Below are positions 29,984 through 40,689 of a stretch of DNA of 64,000 nt, one piece after another. Location: contig OX463818.1 of the NCBI GenBank assembly GCA_949825045.1, positions 33,744,906 through 33,808,905 of the forward strand. Reading direction: 5' to 3'. Made by a program: the position numbers and the translations under genes. The first letter of the stretch is position 1. Every line of letters starts with the position of its first letter. The notes beneath the pieces were generated by a model. That model had not been told where the DNA came from. It made no database searches and worked only from the letters and a program-made list of their open reading frames with translations. The DNA is from Argyresthia goedartella. Lineage: Eukaryota > Arthropoda > Insecta > Lepidoptera > Argyresthiidae.

Positions 29984-32256
29984 TATGTCTTTTTGTTGGA
30001 AAAAATTTCTTCATCGTCTGATGAGTCCCAAAAACTTTGTTTCCAGTTTTCTCGAGATTTCTTCGTGCGCACGGTATTCTTTGGAGTTTCAGCTCGTGTA
30101 AGAGGTGGCGATCTTGAGCTATCGGAATAAACATCGTTATAACGAATGCGCTTTCGACTTTGTATTCCACGAAGGGTCTTGGAACAAGTTGGTTCTTCAG
30201 AGTCATTGATTTGGGGCTCAAAAATCGATGGACTAGACATTGTTCTCGATGTCTGGTTATCTCTTGGATCTAGCAATTGGCTTACTATTGGGCTCCAGTT
30301 AGAACTAAGCAGCGGACTTGCTATGCTCAGCAAGGGACTGGGAAGAGAACTCGAAGTTGGTGAGGGAGCAGGTATCTCGTTACGTGGTTTTAGGTCAAGT
30401 GTTATATGGCCCAAATTGTAGTGCACGCACGTAGCTCCTGGGGCACAAGTAGTGCAGCTCAGTCTTCGGAATTGGAGGATTTTTGGTTCTCGCTTGTCCC
30501 ATGTTACTTGATGCACTTGCATGGTACCGCGGAAAGGGCAGATTTTGCTGTTTTCAATCAGTCTTTCAATGTCTTTCGCTGCCGCATCGTCAATTTTTAT
30601 AACATTGATGCCCTTACAGTCTTGATGTACACATTCAATGAAAGCGTCTATGTTATTGACGTCGTTTCCTTTGGCAACATGCTTATCAGCCGTTCGCTTG
30701 AGGCACCCTCCTACACCATCAGGGGCTCCCTTACCGTGTCCACTCGCACTATAGTGCCACAGTATACTACTCGCTTGCGTTTCTTCGCTTAAGTATGCAG
30801 CTATCAAGTGAAACATAGTCTTATTTTTGTACTGTGTCGATGGTCCGTCGCTTAAAATATGGAGACGTTTAAGAGTCGGGACCAATGTCTTTATCGTGGC
30901 AATAATGGGCTTCAAGTGTGCACAAATGTATATAGGTCCATGGTTCAAGATGTCACTGACCGTACAAAAAGACTTTGCGATGATACGCTTCTCCTCTGTG
31001 TTTTCATCAACATAGTAAAATACCACAGTATGAAGCGACAGCTGATCTTTTGACCCACCAAAGTGAGCAGACTGTATTTCTGAAGAGTACTTACAGTTGT
31101 AATTTTCGGAAAAGTCTATGTGCAGTAGACCTTCGCTCGGAGACATATTTGTTTTAATATCCTTGACGACATTAAACTGGTGAAACGTAATACAGACATG
31201 TTTCATGAATCGTCCGATGCTGTTCGTCAGGTGAATTGCCAGTTGTTGTTTAGATGTTACGACAACTTCTTTAATAGTCTTCTGACAGAGTTTCTCTTGG
31301 CCTTTGATCGTTTGCATAATCTTTTTGGTGACCCATCGCTCATACTTTACCGTATCATTTGGGGTGAATTGGTTGAATGCGATCTTCTTGAACCTACACG
31401 CCAAACATGTCCGTTCTAGACATTTTTCTGTCATCTCTTCACAGCAAATAGATTTGCTTACTGCCATGGGGGAGTTTTCATTTATCACGTGAGAATTTTT
31501 CAGTGATTTCACTAATAATTCCATGTTGGTATGTATTGCACACAAACAAGTCTCACGTGCTGCAACTTTAGGGTTCAACACCCAAAAAGGTCTATATCGA
31601 CAAAAAGTTTTATACGATATTTTCAGGTTTGTTTGGGTCACAAATTTTTTGTGCAAATTGATGAGGGACTCATTGAGTAAGCGAATCTGTTTTTTCTGTT
31701 TAAATCTAGTGATAGTTTCTTTTTTTCCGGCTGTTGAACGACTAGAATCGTCACTGAGAAGAAATTCACGGACAGCACTGGACACGTCTTTACTTTCTTT
31801 TGTTCTTGTTGTTGTTTTTGTTTGTTTGTGTTTCTTCTCCTTCCGCAGTCTATTGCAACGCATCTTATACTTAGCAAGCTTGTTTGCTAGAACCTTAAGT
31901 TGAGATTTGAGCAGGAAATTTTCATTTTTAAGTCGTCGTTTGTTTTTCTCTGCAACAGCTCGGCCTGATTCAGACCTCGATCTGAGTGACGACACCGACG
32001 AAGGCGCTGGACTGGATGGAGGAGTTTCCTGATCAATTGATAGCAAAGCTTGTTTTTGTGCTTTCAATCTGTCTCTACGTAATTTTGCGTCTTTTGCCCA
32101 TTTATTTCGTAGATATCTTTGCTCTCTTTCTGCTAAATCCTGAATTTTCTTAATTTTTCCTTGCGACTTCTGTCTATAGTAGTATTCTCTATCTTTTCTT
32201 CTTTTTTCTTCTAAGGCTATTGGATTTTTCTTAAGTTTTTCCCTTGCTTTCCTCAT
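29983..32256 (-). CDS. DDE-type transposase, 757 residues
   Basis: Residues 1-150 are very basic and predicted helical (KLKKN..EEKRRKDREYYYRQKS, LKNENFLLKSQLKVLANKLAKYK), a likely DNA-binding coiled coil. Cys/His clusters at 237-242 and 271-287 suggest zinc binding. Candidate catalytic acids: D381 in HIDFSENYNCKY, D470 in LSDGPSTQYKNK, D513 in GHGKGAPDGVGGCLKR. Conserved EIQSAHFGG follows the first. The C-terminal 120 residues are Ser/Pro-rich and acidic. Codons upstream continue the frame to 32317, but TAA at 32320-32322 separates it from an earlier ATG (32326-32328, reading M-A-stop), so the original start may be lost and Met at 32256 used. Confidence 0.8.
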   Translation of the reverse strand: MRKAREKLKKNPIALEEKRRKDREYYYRQKSQGKIKKIQDLAEREQRYLRNKWAKDAKLRRDRLKAQKQALLSIDQETPPSSPAPSSVSSLRSRSESGRAVAEKNKRRLKNENFLLKSQLKVLANKLAKYKMRCNRLRKEKKHKQTKTTTRTKESKDVSSAVREFLLSDDSSRSTAGKKETITRFKQKKQIRLLNESLINLHKKFVTQTNLKISYKTFCRYRPFWVLNPKVAARETCLCAIHTNMELLVKSLKNSHVINENSPMAVSKSICCEEMTEKCLERTCLACRFKKIAFNQFTPNDTVKYERWVTKKIMQTIKGQEKLCQKTIKEVVVTSKQQLAIHLTNSIGRFMKHVCITFHQFNVVKDIKTNMSPSEGLLHIDFSENYNCKYSSEIQSAHFGGSKDQLSLHTVVFYYVDENTEEKRIIAKSFCTVSDILNHGPIYICAHLKPIIATIKTLVPTLKRLHILSDGPSTQYKNKTMFHLIAAYLSEETQASSILWHYSASGHGKGAPDGVGGCLKRTADKHVAKGNDVNNIDAFIECVHQDCKGINVIKIDDAAAKDIERLIENSKICPFRGTMQVHQVTWDKREPKILQFRRLSCTTCAPGATCVHYNLGHITLDLKPRNEIPAPSPTSSSLPSPLLSIASPLLSSNWSPIVSQLLDPRDNQTSRTMSSPSIFEPQINDSEEPTCSKTLRGIQSRKRIRYNDVYSDSSRSPPLTRAETPKNTVRTKKSRENWKQSFWDSSDDEEIFSNKKT

Positions 32257-32328
32257 GCTTAACTTCTTTTGCTCACGTCGCTTTTTATTTTTTTCTTCTT
32301 CGGTAGGTTTTTTCCTGGTTTATGCCAT
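32257..32328 (-). pseudogene. Transposase original N-terminus with early stop
   Basis: The minus strand reads ATG GCA TAA and then stays open (TRKKPTEEEKNKKRREQKK) into the annotated start at 32256. The Lys/Arg/Glu-rich composition matches the following residues, so the stop at codon three looks like a point lesion rather than a real 5' UTR. Confidence 0.6.
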
Positions 32329-33682
32329 ATTCTGCGGACAAATGGAACGTGCACCTGAACCAAAGTAAAAAGCAAAGAAATAAATGGAAAAGGAAGGTGA
32401 AGGAACATTTTTTTATTATAATCCAAACATACATAAGTAGCACTGCTAGCACGTCCAACCCATAGATATTAGTGAAGAACTAATAACCCAGTAAATAGAG
32501 ACTACCACTGAAGGGGTTTGCTTACAAAGACGTGTTGAAACATGAGAAATTATTCTGCTCGTCTTCTTTTGGTCGCAAACGGTCTGGTAGTTATACATTT
32601 TTGATATGGTGTCTAGGATGGTTATTAAGTATTTAAAAAGCAAAATGCACAATTCCTCTCCCTCCGCCCCCGCAGCCATATTGAAAATATCGGTAATTTA
32701 GAACTACCGGACCGTTTGTAAGCAGAATCTCTTCTATTCACTGGATTAGAAGTACAAAAGAGAAAAATGCATAATTCAATTTGTATAGCCAATTTGCAGC
32801 GTGTCTATAATTGCAGTTGAATATACTTACTTTGGATTAAGTCACACTCATTCATCCTTAAGTTGCCCAAAAACAAACACATTTCACTAAGCGATCCATT
32901 CGGTGGACATTAATCTTTTCGGTGTACTTAAATACCACCGAAAAGACGTCCACCGAATAGACTTTTCACAGGAAATATCATTTATCACGCAACATTTTGA
33001 GGTTATGTCAAAATTCAAAGACTATAATTATTATGGACCTATTTGTTTATAAAATAATTAATGGCAACCAATTTTCAAGGTTTTACTTACCAAAACACGA
33101 ATGGAACCGAAAAGATGCACGGAACTTTGACACTGCCAATTGTTTTTTAAAGATTAGCTTTAATGTTTTGCGCGCTCGACTCACGGAAAGATGGCGCTGA
33201 GTGAGAGTAATGCAGTATTGGGTGCGTTCGTAAATTACACTACGGTCCGGAAATTTCATTGTTTACTAAATAATTGGTTCGATTAAAAAAAGTCCACCAA
33301 GTAGACGTTTGTTTCCGTAACAATGTTTGAATGTGCAAAAAGTGTATTTATATGAATCCTTCATTATTGTCCTTTATACATTAGAAGAAATCAAATGTCT
33401 ACTTTAGGAAAATCATAATGTGAGGTAGCACAACCAATTACTTTTTTTTGTGCGTTTACTTTTATACAAAGAGAGTGATCGGTAACAGACCACCGAAGTG
33501 GACTTTTAGGTTGAAATTGTTCTGTAAATATCGTTTTATTATTATTATGGTTTTAATAACGAATACGTTATAGAGATTTGGAATACATTAACTTCAAGAT
33601 TAACATAGTTTTTATTCTGTAATTTATGTTTTCACTTTTAAACAAGCTGTAACACTTTTTTTTAGGGTTATGACAATGACCC
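32329..33682 (-). promoter_or_regulatory. Transposon 5' region with right subterminal repeats
   Basis: Noncoding 5' part of the transposon. Copies of the TCCACCGAAnAGAC motif: inverted at about 32899-32909 and 32924-32935, direct at 32934-32947, 32949-32962, 33293-33306 and about 33489-33503. These flank the likely promoter of the transposase, which may allow self-regulation. Confidence 0.6.
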
Positions 33683-33686
33683 ATAT

Positions 33687-34008
33687 GTCACCGTAAGATA
33701 GTCAAAACCGTCAGTTGATCAACTAACGGTTTTTTTCTCGTAAGTTTGTCAATTATCGACAGATAGTAAACTGCGTACTCTATGACGCGGTAGTTGATCA
33801 ACTAACGGTTAAAACTGTTAAATTGTAAACTGGTTTAAACTTGAATTGCAAACGAAATAACAAGGCAAACACTGCGGTAACTTAGGTGAAGACTAGAGGG
33901 GGCGAGTGCACCGAAGGTTAGGTTGACATGTAAGAACAAAAGAAACGTAAATTCTAAACCCTGTCGATCTGTTTTACTATCTGTCGGTTTTGACTATCTT
34001 CCGGTGAC
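33687..34008. mobile_element. MITE, GTCACCG-ended family (copy 2, complete)
   Basis: 322 bp. Left end GTCACCGTAAGATAGTCAAAACCG matches the inverted right end over ~24 bp with one or two mismatches (23 bp shown by 'cggttttgactatcttccgg'). ATAT on both sides (33683-33686, 34009-34012). The inside has 'agttgatcaactaacgg' palindromes. It abuts the transposon at 29621-33682, sharing the ATAT. Confidence 0.8.
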
Positions 34009-34012
34009 ATAT

Positions 34013-34539
34013 ATTTTATTTTATTAATTATGTGACAAATATTCCCTTATTCTAATTTTATTTTATACATTTTATTAATTTTAGTAGCTTTTGCCCGCGG
34101 CCTCGCCCGCATTATCTTAGTTTTTTGTAGTCGATATATTTCAAACCAATGGTAAATTTTGAAAACTGAGGATAAAATTTTTAGGTTGCTTTTCACAGTT
34201 TTTAAAACTTTTGCTTTTTTTATTTATATACTTGAAGTAACTCTTTATGTAGTATTACATTAGACGTTACCCTCAGATGTTAATACGACCAGGCTCCTAG
34301 GTGAGCTTACTCTCGAGCAGGCCTCGTAAAACTAGCCGTGCGAAAAGCAGTCTCCCCTAAGATCAATTCCTGCTGTTTTCAGTGACTGACCCTGAGACTA
34401 ATTAATCATCATTGCGAAACAGACCTTAAGAGGGAACTGTAGTCTTTTAAACTCAAATGGGTACTCCGAAGGTATAAGTGGTATCCGCGGTATATATGTC
34501 TTAGGATTGTTTGATAATCCGTATTTTCGCGAAAACACA
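34013..34539. other. Stretch with minor repeat debris
   Basis: 'agtagcttttgcccgcggcc' at 34082 resembles the GC-rich end of lepidopteran Helitron-like repeats in reverse orientation. 'cacttaggtgaaggataaag' at 34539 is shared with the MITE family interior (33880, 42607, 45620). No gene. Confidence 0.4.
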
Positions 34540-36480
34540 CTTAGGTGAAGGATAAAGGGAGTGAGCGAAGCCTCGTGGCAAAATTGTCCGTTTTGCAAAT
34601 TTCAAAAAAAGCTGACGTTGTCTGAGGTGGGCAGTTTAATTTATCTGACCGGTTATTAGAGGTAAAGTATACAGGCTGACCGTTTTCAAAATGAACAGCA
34701 AGATGTAAGACAGGGGGGAACCTTTCATGAATGGGAAAGGTTAAGATCCTCCAAACTGCTTCTGAACTGCTTATGTACCGACCGCTTTCGTAGATTTTCA
34801 CCTCATCTTTCTCATTCTCCATAGTAAAGGCAGCTTGATCACTACCCTTGTTCATGTACTTACAAATATATTTGATAGATTTAACAGAGTTGCAGTACTC
34901 CACATTAATATGTCCATTGAAAGTACGTGTCTGGACAGGATTGTAAGGCACCACCCAGCGGTTGTCCAACTCAATTTCGTTAAGTTTTATTTCATGACCA
35001 CCGTCAGCTGGAGACCTCCTCCTATATTGAGCATATCCATCGTCTCTTGTCTGGTTGTCCTTAAGAAGTGGTCGAGGGTATCTCTTACTACAACAACCAT
35101 TTTTCATGCAGGGTGATTTGTTGTTGAAACTACCGCAAGGACCAATATGATATCAGCCTTCACAATATCGTAGAGGGGTGGGTCTTGCTCTGGGTCTGGT
35201 ATTTCGGCACAAATAACATTGCCAATCTTGTCTGGGATGATACGCTGCTCTAGAAATAGCAAGATATGAATGTGAGGAAGACCCCGTTTTTGCCATTTCA
35301 CTGAGTATATAAAACAACACATCTTCCCAAACAGATTACCTTTGTTTAGAAGAGACATCATCTTTTTCACCTTTAGATGGAATATCCTAGCTATAGTGTC
35401 ATGGCGATCGTATGACTTTTGGCCAGGTAAAAGTATATCTGTGATGTCTTTCCATTAAGGATTAGGTCAGGACTGTCGTATTGGCGCAAATATGTAATTG
35501 CGTCTTGTGCTCGTGCATATAGCGTGGTCCCCCAGTAAAAGATGACGGGAGCACCACCTTCTGACCCAGCCGCCCACGTCAATAACAACACATCAACGTC
35601 CTGCCTCCCTATAGCATCCCAAAAGTGTTAATAACTGTCAGCCCTCAGCTGCACCTGCTTTTCCTGATATAGTTCAGCCTTTCCGTCTCTATTTTGGCGT
35701 ACGAAATTTGCAGCGGAGACTGTCTTTTTAAGTTTTAATTTAATCTCAGGTTTACGCTGAGGTACAGAAATGGAGTACCCATATTCACCAGGGCAAAATA
35801 AAAGCGGATACTGCAGGGCCTCGTATGAAAGATAGATCTCCTTAATATCCTTAAATACCTGGCCTTGTACTTAAAAGTTAGGCATAAAACCGTATTTTAC
35901 TATCTTTTAAGAAGTCCTTTGAAAGCAGCTATTATATTTACGAATACCGTTCATAAACCCGTCATGTTCTGGATGTATATTCATTATCATGGTGTAGAGA
36001 GGCTCGGGGAGATATATAGAAGGCGGGAGCTGCACCTTACCAGCCATACAGCTTATGCCGGGTGCCTCCTCCTTCCACTTGAGAGCATTGCACCACCGGT
36101 ACTTGTTGCTCATGAAAACTAAGGCCACGGTGCTGTCGATTTCATACTCTGTATTGAAATCATATGCTGAGCCGGAGTGAGCATTGGTTTTCCAGGCTCG
36201 TCCTTTCCTTTCTACTCGAGGATTATTTTGCTCATAGCGAGTTTGTGACGCCCTATGCACCTCAGGGTGAGCACGCTGGTACCTAGCTACAGCTGCTCTA
36301 TTTATATTAGGGTGAGTCTGACGGTACCTAGCTACAGCTTCTCTATTCAAATCAGGGTGAGTTTGCTGGTATCAGGCCACAGCAGCACGGTGTATTGCTG
36401 GGTTTTTTGCACATACTTTTTAGAAGCGTTTTTGAGTTGTTGCTTTCGAGTAGCGTCGGTGCACCTGGCATTACGTTTTT
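34540..36480 (-). pseudogene. Helitron Rep protein, N-terminal half, broken
   Basis: Minus strand. 36480-35907: N-terminal repeats of the type NREAVARYRQTHP/NRAAVARYQRAHP and the cysteine-containing CMAGKVQLPP block. 35391-35591: DAITYLRQYDSPDLI. 35104-35370: KRGLPHIHIL, the HUH-type two-His motif. 34541-35107: DNQTRDDGYAQYRRRSP, DNRWVVPYNP, HINVEYCNSVKSIKYICKYMNKGSD with the tyrosines of the Y2 Rep active site, and EAVWRILTFPIHERFP. Several frameshifts. The similarity stops near 34563 before the helicase, which is absent. Confidence 0.85.
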
Positions 36481-36599
36481 ACGTCGAATGGTAAGAGATA
36501 ATGAGTCTCGATCTGGTTCTGGGACAGTGGGATAGTAGGCACTTCTCTACTTCTCTTAGTAATCTTCTTGGCGACTACAGGGAGAAACGAACAAGGAGA

Positions 36600-36940
36600 G
36601 TCAATTCACTACTTACGTATGCATCAATATGGCCGCGTGACAGATCATCTGAAAAGCGCATTCGTCCCACAGGTTACCTGCAGTACCAAAACTAATAAGC
36701 TCACCGTTGCGGTAAACTTCAAAAACCCACGGCAAGAGTTGCCCTGCCGCTTTGAGCTCACAAAAACTACCATAAGTGAAAGGGCGCGACATGTCATTGT
36801 ACAGTATTCAGTAGCACTGGAGTTATTATCGCCGTTACTATCGTGGGACATAATAGCAAACTCTTTCCAGTTAGCCACCGATTCACGAGGTCAACGATTG
36901 CTCACGCATCTCTCTGTGTGTCATGCAATTGATAGGAGAT
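36600..36940 (-). pseudogene. OTU-like cysteine protease domain relic (Helitron)
   Basis: Minus strand over three frames: VANWKEFAIMSHDSNGD (N-terminal helix), MSRPFTYGSFCELKAAGQLLPWVFEVYRNGEL (the T-x-G-x-x-x-E-x-x-A-A core typical of OTU-like domains) and RMRFSDDLSRGHIDAYV with the C-terminal catalytic-type His. OTU domains are known passengers of insect Helitrons; here it lies just upstream of the Rep relic in the same orientation. A plus-strand 124-residue frame over it is a shadow. Confidence 0.6.
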
Positions 36941-36942
36941 AG

Positions 36943-37319
36943 ATCAATACAGACAGGCTCCGTCTCCAATTATGGGAACTACGGTGTGAGGCACCATAGT
37001 ACTATCAATGTTCAATGATTCAATAGTCATAGTGATAGATAAAGCAAGTTAAATAATATTTTAAACTAAGCTGGAATACAGAAAATATTTGCGCTGAAAT
37101 GCACACTTTGTAACGAAGAAATTAAAATATCAATTTAGAAAAGGTAACAACTTAGTAATTTTGGAAACAAAAGATATGCGCTGAAAAGCACTCGTTTTAA
37201 GAGATATTTTGCACAAATAAATACAGTTAAAGTAAACGATCGCAGTGCTAGCGCTAGACGTGATATCGAGACAAATGTTACATCTGTAATGAGCTGCCCT
37301 TTTTTTTTTGGAGGGGAAA
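36943..37319. other. Stretch without recognised feature
   Basis: Contains two similar blocks ('gcgctgaaatgcac' at 37092, 'gcgctgaaaagcac' at 37178) but no gene. Confidence 0.45.
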
Positions 37320-37650
37320 AATATTAAATTAGTCAGACCTCCCTGCTATGTCCGGGTCCGCACATATTGAGCGGGCATCAGCTCGTGTGGTATACGGACT
37401 AACAACAACCCCTTTGTGTTTACAGTTGTCCTACTAAGAATTAACTGTGAGCCATGGCCTCGGTATATGCTGAAGGCTTTCTACCTGCAATTTGCCCTTT
37501 TGGGCGATATATATGTGTTTATGATATATATAGGAGGAGTTTGCCTGCTTACCCGATTTTATGAGCGGACATCAGCTCATAGTCAACGGGCATGATATGA
37601 TATGATATGATATGTTAGAGGGGCAGATAGCCCCCGCTACTAAGAGGTGG
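37320..37650 (+). repeat. Interspersed repeat R2x, direct copy
   Basis: Homologous in opposite orientation to 41170-41530. Shared landmarks: 'gagcgggcatcagctcgtgt', 'gcccttttgggcgatatata', 'gagcggacatcagctca' and 'atagcccccgctactaag'. It holds an ATATG microsatellite (37597-37614) absent from the other copy. The ends are not defined; class unknown. Confidence 0.7.
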
Positions 37651-38019
37651 TTATATATAATTTTTAAAACCTATCCTAATCCTAAACTACTTTCTATTTG
37701 GGTCATTAGGGGGCTCTGATCTCAGTCCGGGAGGCTTATAGGGGGTGGGGGAGATTGTGTGTTCGTCGAATCAAGACGGCGATCTCTTTCAATCTAAATT
37801 TGGTATCTGAGACGCTGTAGTGCTATGTGAGCTGGCCTGCCTTCTCGCGCTGGTTATACATATACTCTCCGGGGAACGGCACGCGCGTATCTATCCTGTT
37901 TGGATGATTTGCTTAAAAATTATGTATGAAAATAACGTTAATATGTACACATTAAAGCACAATCAATTATAAATTCCCTAGCCCTAGGGAATAATAAAAT
38001 TATTCTTAAACTGAACAAC

Positions 38020-38397
38020 AGAACGAAAGCAAAGCTGTAAAATTTTAAGGCAAAACAAAATTCTCATAGAAATTTTCCACCCCTAGTTTTGATATAAGAG
38101 GATAATTTTCTAAATACGCTGTAACATGTCCTACTTTATTTTTAAGACACGTATTCATTAATTTTTAAACGTCCGTCTAAACACAGAATTTGAAGATCCT
38201 AACTTCAAACTGACGGACTTTCATACAAAATTGCAACCCCTGTTTTACCCCTTTAAGGGGTGGATTTTTTTGAAAATCCGCCCTTATTTCTAGTGTATAT
38301 TATAAATGAAACCTCTATGTAAAATATCAGATTTCTAGGTTGCAAGGTTTGGGCTCGGCGTTGATGAGTCAGTGAGTGAGTCAGGCTTTCTCATTTT
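38020..38397 (+). repeat. Unclassified insect interspersed repeat
   Basis: Contains 'ttgcaacccctgttttacccctttaaggggtgga' type sequence with the self-complementary CCCCTTTAAGGGG, followed by GTCAGTGAGTGAGTCAG. This arrangement recurs widely in Lepidoptera. No gene. Confidence 0.45.
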
Positions 38398-38700
38398 AGG
38401 GTTCCGTACCCGAAGGGTGCCAAACGGGACCCTATTACCCTACCTATACTAAGCCTCCGCTGTCCGTCCGTACGGCCCTCCGTCTGTCACCGGGCTATAT
38501 CTCATGAACCGTGATAGTTAGACAGATGGAATTTTCACAGCTGATGAATTTCTGTTGCCGCTATAACAACAAATACTCAAAAACAGAATAAAATTAATGG
38601 TATGGAGTAAACTTTTTACGCCACACCATCCCTGCCATGCCATTGTACGGTGGTACGGTACCCTTTTTCCGCGAGTTAGACTCGCACTTGACTTTTTTTG
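38398..38700 (+). repeat. GGGTTCCGTACC-type interspersed repeat
   Basis: Begins GGGTTCCGTACC, has GTCCGTCCGTACGG tracts and 'tctcatgaaccgtgatag', and ends with 'ggtggtacggtaccc...actcgcacttgact'. Pieces of the same repeat are at about 400-470, 1246-1570, 45090-45125, 51738-51905 and 59218-59350. Confidence 0.5.
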
Positions 38701-39187
38701 TATATACTGAATTGTGTTTGACATTTAATGATGTATTACCAATGAATTATGTATTATGTATAATAAACGATGTCATATCTCTATATAAAATAAAAAGGAC
38801 CAAGCGCGAGATGGATTCGCGCACCGTGGGTGTGCATAAATCGGTTTTTTTGTGAAGGAACTAAGGTTATCAGATTTTTCCAGATAAAGGCATGAATCAT
38901 CATAAATTTCGTGCCAAATTTCATGATTCTTGGTCAAAGACAAGTTTTTGCGAATATCAAGCGATTTCAGCAAAATTGAGACATATATCGTTTGATTGCA
39001 CTGACCGATAAGTTTGTTTTTTACAACTTCAAGAGACCATAGACCTTAGAAATCGATAGTAATTTCAACTTGATACCTCCACGCGTTCCCGACAAAAAAG
39101 TCTGAAAAAACTGAAAACTCAAATCATTTATTGCAAGTAGACAGTCTCATATACATGAAAAAAAAATGGTCAACTAAACTAATGAGT

Positions 39188-39463
39188 ACAAATGTAGTGA
39201 ATAATCCTTTCCTATCAGCAAAACTCGGAACAACGATAACACCCGAATGGTGCCGATGTGTCTATGAATTACTGTATTATTAAATTACGTGTAGGTATCA
39301 AATAAATCGCATACTTTATTTATCAATGTCAAATGTCAAATTGCCCGTTTAACGTATATTACACGTTGTCTTGATGGGTACTGAGTGCGAGTGAAGTAGT
39401 AAGACAAAAACGAACATTTCTGAGAAAATACGAAAGGAAAGGATTATTCACTACATCTGTACA
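39188..39463. repeat. 276-bp stretch with ~28-bp inverted ends
   Basis: 'gtacaaatgtagtgaataat' plus 'cctttcct' at 39187-39214 is found inverted at 39436-39463 with one mismatch. May be a small MITE. The inside shows no gene. Confidence 0.65.
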
Positions 39464-39571
39464 TAATCTTGACGCAGACAGACGGACAACGAAGTGATGT
39501 GTGATTCCTTTTAAGGTACAAAATCCTAAGAATAGTGTTTGTTTTTTAATCCCAGTCGCAGGGTCCTGGTA

Positions 39572-39957
39572 CAAATTCCAAATTCCAAATGTCTTTATTA
39601 CTGTAGATATTTACATATACTTAGCAATCGTCATTTTTGCCACTTCTCTACATTGGACCACTGTGGGAGAAGAAGGGCGTAGAAACTCCCACAGATTGAT
39701 TTTTAGATTTCTTTTAAAAAATTGCTTATGCTTAACTGATACAAAATATAATATTTAGTCATTATCATAATTAATAAGCAGGAATCAATAATTACAAAAT
39801 TATTAACAGCAAGGTCTGTGTTGAGCCAGATTAACCCCATACAGACCCATCATTTAAGTAATCTTGAACATTGTAATATCCCTTTTTCGACAAAGTCGCT
39901 TTAACATGGTTTTTAAATTGCTCAAATGGCAATTTCAAGATCTCGAGAGGTATCGGT
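39572..39957 (-). mobile_element. 5'-truncated copy of the 9.8-15.2 kb LINE
   Basis: About 385 bp nearly the same as 9875-10250, ending in the heptamers CAAATTC (39572-39585) instead of CAATAGT. The coding part ends ...KATLSKKGYYNVQDYLND, which shows where the longer copy has gained a stop. Confidence 0.85.
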
Positions 39958-40009
39958 AGGTATGTATACACAGACAGATAGTCGGACAACGAAGTGATCC
40001 TTCAAGGGT

Positions 40010-40689
40010 TTCCTTTTCCTTCGAAGGTACGGAACTCTAAAAATAAAAATTGGTTTTGCATCCCCTTCGCAGAGAAGCTTTTAAAGTTATGGCACGATCG
40101 GTGTCTGGGCGAAATGTGAGTTTTCAATAAAATCGACTTGCAATCGCGTCGCCATAAAACGCCATTTTCATATATAAAAGTCACGTGACCAGTGAGTCGC
40201 AAGCTCGCTAGTCACGTGACTTTGCCATACAAAGCTGTCGTTTTGCGGCAACGCGATAGTAAATCAATCAATCAAATCTTTTTTGCTAAAAATATGTGTA
40301 CATATGATCTTAAATAAGCCGTGAAGCGCGAGGATCAACATATTCATCATCTAGGAGTTGGTTTGCAAATATTATAAACTTAAATGTTTAGCGCAGCATT
40401 AGAATTAAATTTAATTGTTCAAATTGATTAGTATTATATATGTCAGTAACCTTCTAGTATAATTTGTCCATTAGATAAAAAAATAATTTATTTTTAAACA
40501 TGTTAAATGTCTAATATTTTATGTCATTGGGGATTTTGTTATTATTTTTTTATTGCCAATGCAATAAAAAAATGCAATTGCAATAGACACTATTGGACAA
40601 TAACCTTTGTGGTGGAACATATAAATTGTCTTTGTGCCTGCCTCTAGCATTGAACATTTCGGAGTTTTTGTTAAACGCATCTGGCTATA
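40010..40689. other. Stretch without recognised gene
   Basis: Includes a short 'gaaggtacggaactctaaaa' repeat tract and the inverted pair 'agtcacgtgacc'/'gtcacgtgactt' (40181 and 40211). Otherwise AT-rich. Confidence 0.4.

Larger units (their letters stand above)
29621..33682 (-). mobile_element. Autonomous-type DNA transposon, Sola2-like (tentative)
   Basis: 4062 bp bounded by a perfect 12-bp TIR (GGGTCATTGTCA at 29621-29632; TGACAATGACCC at 33671-33682) and ATAT on both sides. It holds one long transposase frame on the minus strand and at least eight copies of a subterminal motif near TCCACCGAATAGAC. GGG termini, a 4-bp duplication and the transposase motifs suggest the Sola group; this rests on memory of the family and needs a search. 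Confidence 0.75.

Noticed and set aside
29871..31903. Several plus-strand frames of 60-128 codons
   Set aside because: All antisense to the 757-residue transposase.
36568..36942. 124-codon plus-strand frame
   Set aside because: Antisense of the OTU-like relic, which carries recognisable motifs on the minus strand.
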